From Orrella marina (GTDB lineage: Bacteria; Pseudomonadota; Gammaproteobacteria; Burkholderiales; Burkholderiaceae_B), in NCBI RefSeq assembly GCF_003058465.1, contig NZ_CP028901.1:3906001-3970000 (forward strand): a stretch of DNA of 64,000 nucleotides, in the 5' to 3' direction. The position numbers were made by a program, and so were the translations under genes. Below are positions 29,557 through 38,278 of this stretch, piece after piece. Numbering within the stretch: the first letter of the stretch is position 1; the number at the start of each line of letters is the position of its first letter. The notes under the pieces were generated by a model that had not been told where the DNA came from, did not search any database, and worked only from the letters and a program-made list of their open reading frames with translations.

Positions 29557-29590
29557 GGATTTCAGGATTTGGTTTTTAGGATTTTTTGCC

Positions 29591-30067
29591 ATGTCAGCCA
29601 TACCTATTACCGCCAGCGGTGCGGAACGTTTGCGTGAAGAACTACATCGTTTGAAGCATGTGGAGCGTCCAGCCGTGATCGATGCGATCGCCGAGGCTCG
29701 GGCCCAGGGCGATCTGTCGGAGAACGCGGAATACGATGCGGCCCGGGAGCGTCAAGGCTTTGTGGAGGCGCGGATCAGTGAGCTCGAGGGGGCTTTATCC
29801 AATGCCCAGATCATCGAGCCATCGGAGCTCAATGCGGATGGAGCCGTTGTGTTTGGTGCTACGGTCGAAATCGAAGACCTTGATACCGAGGTCAGAGTGA
29901 CCTATCAGATCGTGGGTGACCTTGAGGCTGATATTCGAAAGAACATGATTTCTGTCTCGAGTCCAGTTGCCAGGGCACTGATCGGTCGCAGGGCGGGTGA
30001 CGTTGCAGAGGTTCAAACGCCTTCTGGAGTGAAAGAGTACGAGATCGTCGGCCTGAGCTATAAGTGA
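29591..30067 (+). CDS. greA: Transcription elongation factor GreA
   Basis: GreA rescues backtracked RNA polymerase by stimulating transcript cleavage through the secondary channel. The ATG at 29591 ([18 protein letters not shown]) gives 158 residues, the expected length; the frame is open upstream to 29519 but that leader covers the hairpin and looks non-coding. The N-terminal coiled coil bears the conserved acidic tip region [20 protein letters not shown] with Asp41 and Glu44-type residues. The C-terminal FKBP-like domain shows [29 protein letters not shown] and the ending [13 protein letters not shown]. In related genomes greA commonly follows carB; here 4 kb lie between. Confidence 0.96.
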   Translation: MSAIPITASGAERLREELHRLKHVERPAVIDAIAEARAQGDLSENAEYDAARERQGFVEARISELEGALSNAQIIEPSELNADGAVVFGATVEIEDLDTEVRVTYQIVGDLEADIRKNMISVSSPVARALIGRRAGDVAEVQTPSGVKEYEIVGLSYK

Positions 30068-30103
30068 TCAGTTCATCTGCGTTTCATGGGGATGCTTGAA
30101 AGT

Positions 30104-30130
30104 GAGCTCAGAGAGGAAATCTCTGAGCTC
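30104..30130. terminator. Perfect hairpin between convergent greA and yhbY
   Basis: GAGCTCAGAGA (30104-30114) and TCTCTGAGCTC (30120-30130) form an 11-base perfect stem around the loop GGAAA. It sits between the 3' ends of two converging genes, 37 bases after the greA stop. No T run follows on either strand, so it is a hairpin that may protect or end both transcripts rather than a textbook terminator. Confidence 0.55.
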
Positions 30131-30195
30131 TGACGAATGTCATGAGGGCAACGCAAACGGAGCGAAGGCCTCGTCAGTGCTGGCAGTGAACTGTC

Positions 30196-30759
30196 TCAGC
30201 CCCTGCGTCTAGCGCCGGATCGAAGGCTTAGCGCACTTTTACGGATCGTCCTTGAGGCGGTCTTTTTTACGCTACGGCCGACACGACTAGTTGGCCGCGG
30301 GGTTCTTTCAGAAGAAAAAACCCGGACTTCTTCTGCTTCCTGCGTCTTGCGAGGACGTCTTCCGGCTGCTGTTTTTTTGAGAACAATGCCTTGTGCTGCC
30401 AGTTTCTTGGGTGTGTGCGGACCTTCTTTTTTGCGTTTCTCGGCCCTGGCCGGTTCACCTGCCTCTACTGCGTAGCGTTGCTGCGGTCCAACTCGGTATA
30501 CGATTAGCGTTTTGCCAAGATGGTGAACGGCTTCACATGCGAGCTCGGCGCAGATCCTGGCAAGCATTTCTTCACGCTCGTCGCGTTCCTGACCGGACGC
30601 GCGAATCTTGATGAGCTCGTGTGCCTTTAGCGCGAGATCGATTTCCTTGAGAACGGGTAAGGTCAGTCCCTGATCGCCGATCAGGACAACAGGGCGAAGA
30701 GGGTGGGCAGCAGCACGGAGTTCTCGTCGTGCCCGGCTTGTTAGCGTGGTGATATTCAT
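30196..30759 (-). CDS. yhbY: YhbY-like RNA-binding protein (CRM domain) with long basic tail
   Basis: CRM-domain protein associated with pre-50S ribosomes in the family. I start at ATG 30759 (MNITTLTSRARRELRAAAHPL); the frame is open to 30822 but would run into rlmE. The CRM domain (about residues 1-97) shows RPVVLIGDQGLTLPVLKEIDLAL, LIKIRASGQERDEREEML, and the GKTLIVYR strand. E. coli YhbY ends there at 97 residues. This protein goes on for about 90 residues rich in Lys, Arg, Ser and Thr (KRKKEG, KKTAAGRRPRK, RKSALSLRSGARRRG), a disordered RNA-binding extension. It is divergent from rlmE with 16 bases between starts. Confidence 0.92.
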   Translation of the reverse strand: MNITTLTSRARRELRAAAHPLRPVVLIGDQGLTLPVLKEIDLALKAHELIKIRASGQERDEREEMLARICAELACEAVHHLGKTLIVYRVGPQQRYAVEAGEPARAEKRKKEGPHTPKKLAAQGIVLKKTAAGRRPRKTQEAEEVRVFSSERTPRPTSRVGRSVKKTASRTIRKSALSLRSGARRRG

Positions 30760-30775
30760 GGATGAATTGTAAGGG

Positions 30776-31426
30776 ATGGCAAAGAAAAAGTTCTCAAAAG
30801 AATGGGTCATGCAGCATATCAATGATCCTTATGTCAAGATGGCGCAACAGAAAGGCTATCGGGCACGTGCTGCATTCAAGTTGCTTGAGATCCTGGATCA
30901 GGAAAAGCTGATGCGTCCGGGGGACCTGGTGGTGGATCTGGGTTCGACACCCGGCAGCTGGTCCCAGGTCGCACGCGAGCGCCTGTCAGGGAAGGGCGAC
31001 CAGATTCGCGGCGCGATCATCGCACTGGATATTCTGCCGATGGAGCCTGTTCCGGGTGTGCAGTTCATTCAAGGTGATTTTCGCGAGGACGAGGTGCTTG
31101 AGCAGCTAGCCAGAGAAGTGGGTGAGCGACAGGTTGACCTTGTTATTTCCGATATGGCCCCCAACTTGACGGGGGTGGCCAGTGCAGACTCGGCAAGAAT
31201 TCAGCATGTATGCGAACTGGCAGCTGATTTCGCTGTCTCACATTTGAAGTCCGATGGTGCGCTGATCATGAAAGCGTTTCATGGAAGCGGATTCTCTCAG
31301 ACAGTCGAAGATCTCAAGCGTCGTTTCAAGCGTGTGGTCGAACGCAAGCCCAAGGCGTCCCGGGATAAATCGTCCGAGACGTTCATCGTGGCGAGAGGTT
31401 TGAAAGATGGTGTCGGTCCGGTTTAG
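30776..31426 (+). CDS. rlmE: 23S rRNA 2'-O-ribose U2552 methyltransferase RlmE
   Basis: Methylates the 2'-OH of U2552 in the ribosomal A-loop using S-adenosylmethionine; heat-shock gene ftsJ/rrmJ in E. coli. The 216 residues begin [39 protein letters not shown], the usual N-terminus. Rossmann motif I is [15 protein letters not shown]. The catalytic K-D-K-E set is visible as Lys in AAFKLLE, Asp in [12 protein letters not shown], Lys in [10 protein letters not shown] and Glu in KSSETFIVA. It is followed by ftsH 130 bases later, a conserved pairing. Confidence 0.96.
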   Translation: MAKKKFSKEWVMQHINDPYVKMAQQKGYRARAAFKLLEILDQEKLMRPGDLVVDLGSTPGSWSQVARERLSGKGDQIRGAIIALDILPMEPVPGVQFIQGDFREDEVLEQLAREVGERQVDLVISDMAPNLTGVASADSARIQHVCELAADFAVSHLKSDGALIMKAFHGSGFSQTVEDLKRRFKRVVERKPKASRDKSSETFIVARGLKDGVGPV

Positions 31427-31556
31427 TTGGGCCGACGAGATGGTTGATCGGCAATTAATCTTGCCAAAGCGGGTAGAATGAAGTATCAAAAAGTTAGACT
31501 TGAAAATTCCTGGCCATTTGGCGTCAGGCTGGGCGTGTTGAGCAGGAGATAGGAAC

Positions 31557-33452
31557 GTGAACAATTCGTTCTCAAAAATAGCCGTGTGGATGGTGATAGC
31601 GCTTGTGCTTTTCACCGTCTTCAAGCAGTTCGATGGGCGCCCGGCAGCTCAGCAGACAGTGAGTTACACCCAGTTTATGCAGGATGCCCAGTCGGGCATG
31701 ATCCGCAAGGTTGACGTTCAGGGAGATGTGCTGCATGTCACTCCCGAGAGCGGTGCGCCTTACACGATTACCTCTCCGGGTGACCTGTGGATGGTGTCGG
31801 ATCTGATGAAAGCGGGCGTACAGGTTTCGGGTTCGGCGCGTGAAGAACCATCTTTACTGATGAGCATCTTTGTGTCCTGGTTCCCCATGTTGCTGCTGAT
31901 TGCGGTGTGGATCTTTTTCATGCGGCAGATGCAGGGTGGCGGTAAAGGCGGTGCTTTCAGCTTCGGAAAGTCGCGTGCCCGCATGCTTGACGAAAGCACG
32001 AATTCGATCACTTTTGCTGACGTGGCCGGTTGCGATGAGGCCAAGGAAGACGTCCAGGAACTGGTTGATTTCTTGCGCGATCCGACCAAATTCCAGAAGC
32101 TCGGTGGCCACATTCCGCGTGGTGTGCTGATGGTTGGCTCTCCGGGTACGGGTAAGACGCTGCTGGCTAAAGCCATCGCTGGCGAGGCAAAGGTGCCGTT
32201 CTTTAGTATCTCGGGTTCAGATTTTGTCGAGATGTTTGTTGGCGTGGGTGCTGCTCGCGTACGCGACATGTTCGAAAACGCCAAGAAGCACGCGCCTTGC
32301 ATCATTTTTATTGACGAAATCGATGCGGTGGGTCGTCAGCGTGGAGCCGGACTCGGTGGCGGTAACGATGAGCGTGAACAGACACTGAACCAGATGCTGG
32401 TCGAGATGGACGGCTTCGAATCAGGTCAGGGCGTGATTGTGATCGCTGCAACCAACCGTCCCGATGTGCTTGACCCTGCTTTGTTGCGTCCAGGTCGTTT
32501 TGACCGTCAGGTGGTGGTGCCGCTGCCAGATATCCGTGGTCGCGAGCAAATTCTCAAGGTTCATATGCGCAAGGTTCCGATCGCTCAGAACGTGGAAGCG
32601 ATGGTGCTCGCGCGAGGAACACCCGGTTTCTCGGGTGCCGATCTGGCAAACCTGGTCAATGAGGCAGCGTTGTTTGCTGCCCGTCGAAGCGGTCGTCTGG
32701 TTGATATGTCGGACTTCGAACGCGCCAAAGACAAGATCATCATGGGCGCTGAACGTCGCTCGATCGTTATGCCTGAAGAGGAGCGTCGTAACACTGCCTA
32801 CCACGAGTCGGGGCATGCCATTGTTGCGCATCTGATGCCCAAGACAGATCCGGTACACAAGGTCACCATTATTCCTCGCGGACGGGCGTTAGGCGTGACT
32901 ATGCAATTGCCTGAATCGGATCGTTACAGCATGGACAAGATCCGTCTGCTCTCCATGATCGCAGTGCTTTTTGGTGGCAGGATTGCAGAAGAAATCTTCA
33001 TGAACCAGATGACAACTGGTGCATCGAACGACTTTGAGCGTGCGACGGCAATCGCCCGTGACATTGTGACTCGATACGGTATGACCGAAGAGCTCGGTCC
33101 AATGGTGTATGCCGAGAATGAAGGAGAAGTCTTTCTGGGTCGCAGCGTGACCAAGACGACTCACGTTTCTGAGGCAACCATGCAAAAAGTGGATGCTGAG
33201 ATTCGCCGGATTATTGACGAACAGTACAACGTGGCCCGTCGGATTCTCGAAGAGAATCGCGAAAAGGTGGAAGCGATGGCCAAGGCGTTGCTCGAATGGG
33301 AAACCATTGACTCCGACCAGATCGGCGACATCATGGAAGGCCGTCCTCCGAGACCGCCCAAAGAGCCGGCTCAGACCGTGGACTCATCCAGCAATGTGCC
33401 TCCACCGGCTCCCAAGCCTTCAAGCGGTGAGAATCCTGCCGAGGCTGTCTGA
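31557..33452 (+). CDS. ftsH: ATP-dependent zinc metalloprotease FtsH
   Basis: Membrane AAA+ protease that degrades regulatory and damaged membrane proteins. GTG start at 31557 with AGGAGA a few bases before; 631 residues. Two transmembrane helices (about 7-24 and 101-121) flank a periplasmic domain. The AAA module has Walker [10 protein letters not shown], Walker [11 protein letters not shown], and the pore loop FVEMFVG; the second region of homology is [20 protein letters not shown]. The zinc site HESGH is at 416-420 and the third ligand lies in the Asp of [12 protein letters not shown]. The C-terminal tail is proline-rich. folP and glmM follow closely. Confidence 0.97.
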   Translation: MNNSFSKIAVWMVIALVLFTVFKQFDGRPAAQQTVSYTQFMQDAQSGMIRKVDVQGDVLHVTPESGAPYTITSPGDLWMVSDLMKAGVQVSGSAREEPSLLMSIFVSWFPMLLLIAVWIFFMRQMQGGGKGGAFSFGKSRARMLDESTNSITFADVAGCDEAKEDVQELVDFLRDPTKFQKLGGHIPRGVLMVGSPGTGKTLLAKAIAGEAKVPFFSISGSDFVEMFVGVGAARVRDMFENAKKHAPCIIFIDEIDAVGRQRGAGLGGGNDEREQTLNQMLVEMDGFESGQGVIVIAATNRPDVLDPALLRPGRFDRQVVVPLPDIRGREQILKVHMRKVPIAQNVEAMVLARGTPGFSGADLANLVNEAALFAARRSGRLVDMSDFERAKDKIIMGAERRSIVMPEEERRNTAYHESGHAIVAHLMPKTDPVHKVTIIPRGRALGVTMQLPESDRYSMDKIRLLSMIAVLFGGRIAEEIFMNQMTTGASNDFERATAIARDIVTRYGMTEELGPMVYAENEGEVFLGRSVTKTTHVSEATMQKVDAEIRRIIDEQYNVARRILEENREKVEAMAKALLEWETIDSDQIGDIMEGRPPRPPKEPAQTVDSSSNVPPPAPKPSSGENPAEAV

Positions 33453-33466
33453 CCGGAACACACTGC

Positions 33467-34318
33467 ATGAGTCGTATTGTCTGGCGATGTGGCCGCTTCG
33501 ATCTTGAACTGGATCGGGTGGTCGTGATGGGGGTGCTCAATGTCACCCCCGATTCTTTTTCTGATGGTGGACAGCACGGTGCTGTCGAGGCAGCCATTGA
33601 GCATGCGCTCAATTTGATCGAGCAGGGTGCGGACATCATCGACATCGGCGGTGAGTCGACCCGACCCGGTGCGCAACCCGTATCGGTCGAGCAAGAGCTT
33701 GCTCGCGTACTCCCCGTTGTGGAGGCTCTGCGAGATTCGAACATTCCCATTTCAGTTGACACCTGCAAGCCGGCGGTCATGCGCGCGGTGCTCGAAGCAG
33801 GCGCAGACATCATTAACGACATTTCCGGCTTCAGGCAAGCGTCTGCGCGGGAGATCGTTGCAGCTCATCCCCGGTGTGGCGTGTGCGTGATGCACATGCA
33901 GGGCGAGCCTCGTACTATGCAACAATCACCACATTACGATGATGTGACCCGGGATGTGGTTCGTTCCTTGCAGGATTCTGCACGTGCGCTGGAGTCGCTC
34001 GGCATTGCAAGTGATCGCATTTCACTGGATCCAGGGTTTGGGTTCGGAAAATCAGTCGCGCACAATTACGACCTGATGCGAGATCTGGAACAACTGGTGG
34101 ATCTGGGGTATCCGGTGTTGATCGGGGTGTCGAGAAAGTCCATGATTGGGGCAGTGACGGGGCGTCCGGTCGATCAGCGACTGGCGGGTAGCCTGGCTGC
34201 TGCGCTTGCTGCAGTTGCCAGAGGTGCGCAGATTATCCGGGTGCACGACGTGCAACAGACGATTGATGCGATCAGGGTATGGGAAGCGATTGAGAAGGGT
34301 ATCGGGGAAACGAGATGA
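33467..34318 (+). CDS. folP: Dihydropteroate synthase
   Basis: Condenses 6-hydroxymethyl-7,8-dihydropterin pyrophosphate with p-aminobenzoate in folate synthesis; sulphonamide target. The TIM-barrel protein of 283 residues shows [16 protein letters not shown] near the start, [74 protein letters not shown] and the final IIRVHDV. These are all pterin or pABA contact regions. Starts 14 bases after ftsH and overlaps glmM by 4 bases (ATGA). Confidence 0.97.
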   Translation: MSRIVWRCGRFDLELDRVVVMGVLNVTPDSFSDGGQHGAVEAAIEHALNLIEQGADIIDIGGESTRPGAQPVSVEQELARVLPVVEALRDSNIPISVDTCKPAVMRAVLEAGADIINDISGFRQASAREIVAAHPRCGVCVMHMQGEPRTMQQSPHYDDVTRDVVRSLQDSARALESLGIASDRISLDPGFGFGKSVAHNYDLMRDLEQLVDLGYPVLIGVSRKSMIGAVTGRPVDQRLAGSLAAALAAVARGAQIIRVHDVQQTIDAIRVWEAIEKGIGETR

Positions 34319-35649
34319 GTCGAAAGTATTTTGGGACGGACGGGGTGCGAGGCACAGTTGGCAGCGACGTGATCAATCCGCAGTTTGCGCTTCGCCTGGG
34401 TTACGCGGCGGGAAAGGTGCTTTGTCGTTCTTACAAGGGCGAAGGCAGACCAGCGGTACTGATCGGCAAGGACACCCGAATAAGCGGGTACATGCTTGAA
34501 TCCTCCCTGGAGGCCGGGTTTGCCTCGGCGGGCGTCGATGTGTTGCTTGCTGGCCCGATTCCCACGCCAGCTGTCGCCTACCTGACTCGCGCATGGCGCT
34601 TGTCCGCAGGTGTCGTGATCAGTGCATCGCATAATCCCTACCAGGACAATGGCATCAAGTTCTTTTCTTCAAAAGGAACCAAACTGCCAGATTCATTCGA
34701 ACTCAGTATCGAGGCTGCGCTTGAGGAGCCGATGCAGTGCGTATCGTCCGATAAGCTGGGACGGGCACGCCGTATTCCTGATGCATCCGGACGGTATATC
34801 GAGTTTTGTAAAGGTACTTTTGGGTCCGATCTTGATTTGAATGGACTCAAGCTGGTTGTGGATGCTGCTCATGGAGCCGCCTACCATATTGCCCCACACG
34901 TATTCGAAGAGCTGGGTGCATCCGTGCATGCCATCGGAGTCGAACCGGATGGATTCAATATCAATCGCGATGTTGGTGCCATGCACCCGGAAAGGCTGGT
35001 AAAGGAAGTACGAGAAAAAGGGGCCCACTACGGTATTGCGCTTGATGGCGATGCAGACCGGGTTCAGATGGTGGACGCTTCCGGCCGTGTATATAACGGC
35101 GACGAACTGCTCTTTGCAATGGTCAGAGAGCGGGCCATGCGACAGCCGGTGGCGGGTGTGGTTGGCACACTCATGAGCAACCTCGGTCTGGAACTTTCCC
35201 TTAAAACCATGGACATCCCGTTTGAGCGTGCGGCCGTTGGCGATCGCTATGTGATGGAGAAGCTTGGCGAGCGTGGTTGGTTGTACGGTGGAGAAAGTTC
35301 TGGTCACCTGCTGTGTCTGGATGCGCACTCCACTGGCGATGGAATCATTGCCAGTTTGCAGGTGCTTGCAGCGTTATGCCGCTATCAGTCAGATCTGTCG
35401 GACTGGGTATCTGATCTCACCATGTTGCCCCAGGTTTTGATCAATGTTCCGATTCAGCCAGGGCTGGACTGGAAGTCCCACGCAGGCTTGAGGCAGGCAA
35501 CGGCTGATGTAGAACAGCGTCTCGGTGCTAATGGAAGAGTGCTGATCAGGGCCTCGGGTACGGAGCCCAAGTTGCGTCTGATGGTCGAAGCCGTTGATGA
35601 TGGAATGGCCCATCGCTGTGCGCGGGAACTCGCGGACAGTCTGGCGTAA
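34315..35649 (+). CDS. glmM: Phosphoglucosamine mutase GlmM
   Basis: Converts glucosamine-6-phosphate to glucosamine-1-phosphate for UDP-GlcNAc and so peptidoglycan and LPS. The 444-residue protein begins [16 protein letters not shown], has the phosphoserine loop [16 protein letters not shown] (active Ser near residue 105), the metal loop [11 protein letters not shown], the sugar loop [13 protein letters not shown] and the phosphate-binding end [15 protein letters not shown]. It is translationally coupled to folP through an ATGA overlap. In many Burkholderiales the pst-pho genes come next; here an OlsB-like gene does. Confidence 0.97.
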   Translation: MSRKYFGTDGVRGTVGSDVINPQFALRLGYAAGKVLCRSYKGEGRPAVLIGKDTRISGYMLESSLEAGFASAGVDVLLAGPIPTPAVAYLTRAWRLSAGVVISASHNPYQDNGIKFFSSKGTKLPDSFELSIEAALEEPMQCVSSDKLGRARRIPDASGRYIEFCKGTFGSDLDLNGLKLVVDAAHGAAYHIAPHVFEELGASVHAIGVEPDGFNINRDVGAMHPERLVKEVREKGAHYGIALDGDADRVQMVDASGRVYNGDELLFAMVRERAMRQPVAGVVGTLMSNLGLELSLKTMDIPFERAAVGDRYVMEKLGERGWLYGGESSGHLLCLDAHSTGDGIIASLQVLAALCRYQSDLSDWVSDLTMLPQVLINVPIQPGLDWKSHAGLRQATADVEQRLGANGRVLIRASGTEPKLRLMVEAVDDGMAHRCARELADSLA

Positions 35650-35728
35650 CCTTTTGTCTGTTTGCTGACATCGCGTTGGCGGACGGGTATTTCTCCCGGA
35701 TGTTGCACAAGCCGTATCAGGCAGTTGA

Positions 35729-35757
35729 CTGTCATGGAGATGTAACGGCTTTGTAAA
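35729..35757 (+). promoter_or_regulatory. Candidate PhoB binding site (phased Pho-box repeats)
   Basis: Three 7-base repeats lie exactly 11 bases apart with 4-base spacers: CTGTCAT (35729-35735), ATGTAAC (35740-35746) and TTGTAAA (35751-35757). A weak fourth, GTGACAC, is in phase at 35762. The first is a perfect copy of the consensus half-site. The element ends 53 bases before the start of the OlsB-like gene and points the right way. No convincing -10 is visible downstream. Confidence 0.65.
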
Positions 35758-35810
35758 GAGGGTGACACGAGCATCGTCCACACTTCGTTCATTGAACGAG
35801 TGAGGACCGT

Positions 35811-36605
35811 ATGCTTGAACTTGTAAACAGTCGTGCCAGCATCTTTACCCTGCCTTCTGCAGCGCAACGCAAACGCCACGGAGGGGAGCGGCCTGGTGAT
35901 CTGGTGGTAGGTCTGGCCCAGTCTGACCGTGAGCTCGATGCGATCGGACGGTTGAGATATAACGTCTTTTCTTCAGAGTATGGGGCGTCGTTGAATCAAT
36001 CCGGTCTCGACAGGGACACGTTTGACGTGTGGTGCGACCATTTGATGGTGAAGGACTTGTTATCAGATGAGGTTGTGGGGACGTACCGGATCTTGACGCC
36101 CCATCAAGCCAAACGTGCGGGTGGTTACTACAGCGAGCAGGAGTTTGACCTGTCTGGACTTGGCATCGTAAAGGGCCACCTAGTCGAGTTCGGCCGTGCC
36201 TGCATCCATGAGCAGTATCGAAATGGCGCGGTGTTGATGATGCTCTGGTCCGGGCTGGCGGAAATTCTGAAACAGGGACGTTACGAGCACGTTTTTGGGT
36301 GTGCGAGCGTGAGTTTGCGAGATGACGGTGTCAGTGCTGCACAAGTCTGGCGCAGTGTTCGTGAACATCTTGGTGGTGCAGATGAAGAACCGGTGGTTGT
36401 GCCCCATCATCGCTATCCGGTGGAGCAGATTGATGACGACTTGCCGGGTGTTATTCCTGCTCTGCTGAGCGGCTATCTGAAACTGGGTGCGCGGGTGTGT
36501 GGTCAGCCTGCCTGGGATCCTGATTTCAATACAGCAGACTTTCCAATGCTGCTATCAGTCAGCCAGATGGGTGTGCGCTATCGCAAGCACTTCGGATTCG
36601 AGTGA
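35811..36605 (+). CDS. OlsB-like GNAT N-acyltransferase (ornithine lipid type)
   Basis: A 264-residue protein of the OlsB/hemolysin-like acyltransferase group. OlsB attaches a 3-hydroxyacyl chain from acyl carrier protein to ornithine to give lyso-ornithine lipid, a phosphorus-free membrane lipid. Family regions seen: AIGRLRYNVFSSEYGA, FDVWCDHLMVKD, VGTYRILTP, GGYYSEQEFDLSGL, VEFGRACIHEQYRNGAVLMMLW, FGCASVSL and the late PALLSGYLKLGARVCGQPAWDPDFNTADF. GAGGA lies just before the ATG. The upstream Pho-box-like repeats fit phosphate-starvation induction of ornithine lipid synthesis, as known in Sinorhizobium. The partner OlsA is not in the window. It converges with ppx. Confidence 0.82.
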   Translation: MLELVNSRASIFTLPSAAQRKRHGGERPGDLVVGLAQSDRELDAIGRLRYNVFSSEYGASLNQSGLDRDTFDVWCDHLMVKDLLSDEVVGTYRILTPHQAKRAGGYYSEQEFDLSGLGIVKGHLVEFGRACIHEQYRNGAVLMMLWSGLAEILKQGRYEHVFGCASVSLRDDGVSAAQVWRSVREHLGGADEEPVVVPHHRYPVEQIDDDLPGVIPALLSGYLKLGARVCGQPAWDPDFNTADFPMLLSVSQMGVRYRKHFGFE

Positions 36606-36646
36606 CGCGCTTTGCCACGGGAATGTGGGGCGCCAGGGTGTGGTGG

Positions 36647-38134
36647 TCAAACCGGAATCAGTTGAAACTGAAATCCAACTTTATCCCATTCGTCCTCCTC
36701 GCCGTGCAGAGAATAATCTGTCAAGGGGTGCTCATCCAGCCAGGTCTTGTCGACTTTGGTGACAATGGATGTGTTGCTGACGCTCACGGATAAGGCGAGT
36801 CGGTTCAACTCTTCGCGCCTACGGCACAAAAGCACGGCCAGGCGCAGTGCGAGGATGGCGACCCATTGGTCGCGGGTCCGGACCTGAGGTTGAACCTTCG
36901 AGAGTTTGCCGGTATGAGCCATCACAAGCATGGCCAGCAGACCCTGATCGACCCTGGAAAATCCTGGCATGTCCGCATTGGTCAGAATGTAGGCGCCATG
37001 CTTGTGGTAACCCGCCTGGGCGATGGACATTCCTGCCTCATGCAGATCACAAGCCCAGCTCAGACAGTGGCGCAGCTCACTTTGCGCGGGCAGATCAGGG
37101 AACAGACTGTCGAACAGGCTCAGGGCTGTTTGTTTCACCCTTGCAGCTTGTCGACTATCAACGTGATACCGCTTCATGAACACTTTGACAGTTTCGTCAC
37201 GACGGTCATGGAGACCTTCGCGTCCAGCCAGATCGACGAGTACGCCGAGCCTGAGGGCTCCGTCACCCGTCTTCATGTCATCGATACCGAGCTCTTCAAA
37301 GAACGCACTCATGATGGCCAGGCCACCTGGGAGCACGTCCGAGCGTTCAAGCTTGATGCCAGGCAGTTCCTGCGCAATGACCTTACCTGCCTTGACCAGC
37401 TTTTGTCGCAGTTTGGCGAGTCCATCGCGCGTGATGCCATCTGTGGACATGCCACCTTCTGTCAGGATTGCAAACAGTGCTTTGGCGGTACCGGAGGACC
37501 CAAAACTCTGCTGCCAGCCAAGCTTTCGGTATGGCTTGGTGATGACCTCTATTTCTCGACGTGCAGCCGTGATCGCCATACGCATGGTCTGATCATCAAT
37601 ATAACCATCCGGAAAGAAACGTCGACTGTAGCTGACGCAACCCATGTAGAGTGAAGTCATCAGCAGGGGTTCGTCATGCTTGCCAATAACCACTTCGGTA
37701 GATCCCCCGCCAATGTCAATCACCAGTCTGCGATGGTCGGAAAGGGGGAGCGTGTGACTCACGCCTGCATAGATCAGTCGCGCTTCCTCGCGCCCCGCAA
37801 TGACCTCGATCGGAAATCCGAGTGCGGCTTCTGCGCGCGGGAGAAACTCAGGTGTGTTGCGGGCGACCCTGAAAGTGTTGGTGGCAACCGCACGCACTCT
37901 GTCTGGATGAAAGCTGCGCAGTCGTTCACCAAATCGTTCGAGGACGGCAACTGCCCGTTGAATGGCGTCTTCGCTCAGAATCTTGTTCTGGTCGAGACCG
38001 GCTGCCAGACGCACCGTCTCCTTCATGCGGTCGATCTGGTAAATCTGTCGAACCCCGTGCTCTTCGTGCACGCGCCCGATTGATAGCCTGAAACTGTTGG
38101 AACCAATATCTACGGCGGCCAGAAGGTGTTCCAT
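36647..38134 (-). CDS. ppx: Exopolyphosphatase / guanosine pentaphosphate phosphatase (Ppx/GppA)
   Basis: Releases phosphate from the ends of polyphosphate chains; some family members also hydrolyse pppGpp. ATG 38134 (MEHLLAAVDIGSNSF) is preferred over TTG 38152; about 495 residues. The ASKHA ATPase fold shows AVDIGSNSFRLSIGR, ATNTFRVARN, VIAGREEARLIYAGV with the catalytic Glu, LVIDIGGGSTEVVIG and SFGSSGTAKAL. The C-terminal HD-like domain carries RHCLSWACDLHEAGMSI and MLVMAHTGKL. It is divergent from ppk, forming a polyphosphate breakdown/synthesis pair. Confidence 0.94.
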   Translation of the reverse strand: MEHLLAAVDIGSNSFRLSIGRVHEEHGVRQIYQIDRMKETVRLAAGLDQNKILSEDAIQRAVAVLERFGERLRSFHPDRVRAVATNTFRVARNTPEFLPRAEAALGFPIEVIAGREEARLIYAGVSHTLPLSDHRRLVIDIGGGSTEVVIGKHDEPLLMTSLYMGCVSYSRRFFPDGYIDDQTMRMAITAARREIEVITKPYRKLGWQQSFGSSGTAKALFAILTEGGMSTDGITRDGLAKLRQKLVKAGKVIAQELPGIKLERSDVLPGGLAIMSAFFEELGIDDMKTGDGALRLGVLVDLAGREGLHDRRDETVKVFMKRYHVDSRQAARVKQTALSLFDSLFPDLPAQSELRHCLSWACDLHEAGMSIAQAGYHKHGAYILTNADMPGFSRVDQGLLAMLVMAHTGKLSKVQPQVRTRDQWVAILALRLAVLLCRRREELNRLALSVSVSNTSIVTKVDKTWLDEHPLTDYSLHGEEDEWDKVGFQFQLIPV

Positions 38135-38278
38135 AAGAACCCCGGTATTCAAGATGAGCCGATTATAGATGCATCAGATGACGTCCTGCTGGCGCACTTG
38201 GTGAGAATCAGGCAGAGGTGGCTTGAACACCGCATGCTGACTGTCCATGTCGCAGGATTTCGGGTAAAAGGAATGTAA

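Noticed and set aside
38153..38278. Possible Pho box between ppx and ppk (CTGTCCA near 38240)
   Set aside because: Only one half-site resembles the consensus; the next 11-base phase (GCAGGAT) does not match, and the reverse strand is no better.
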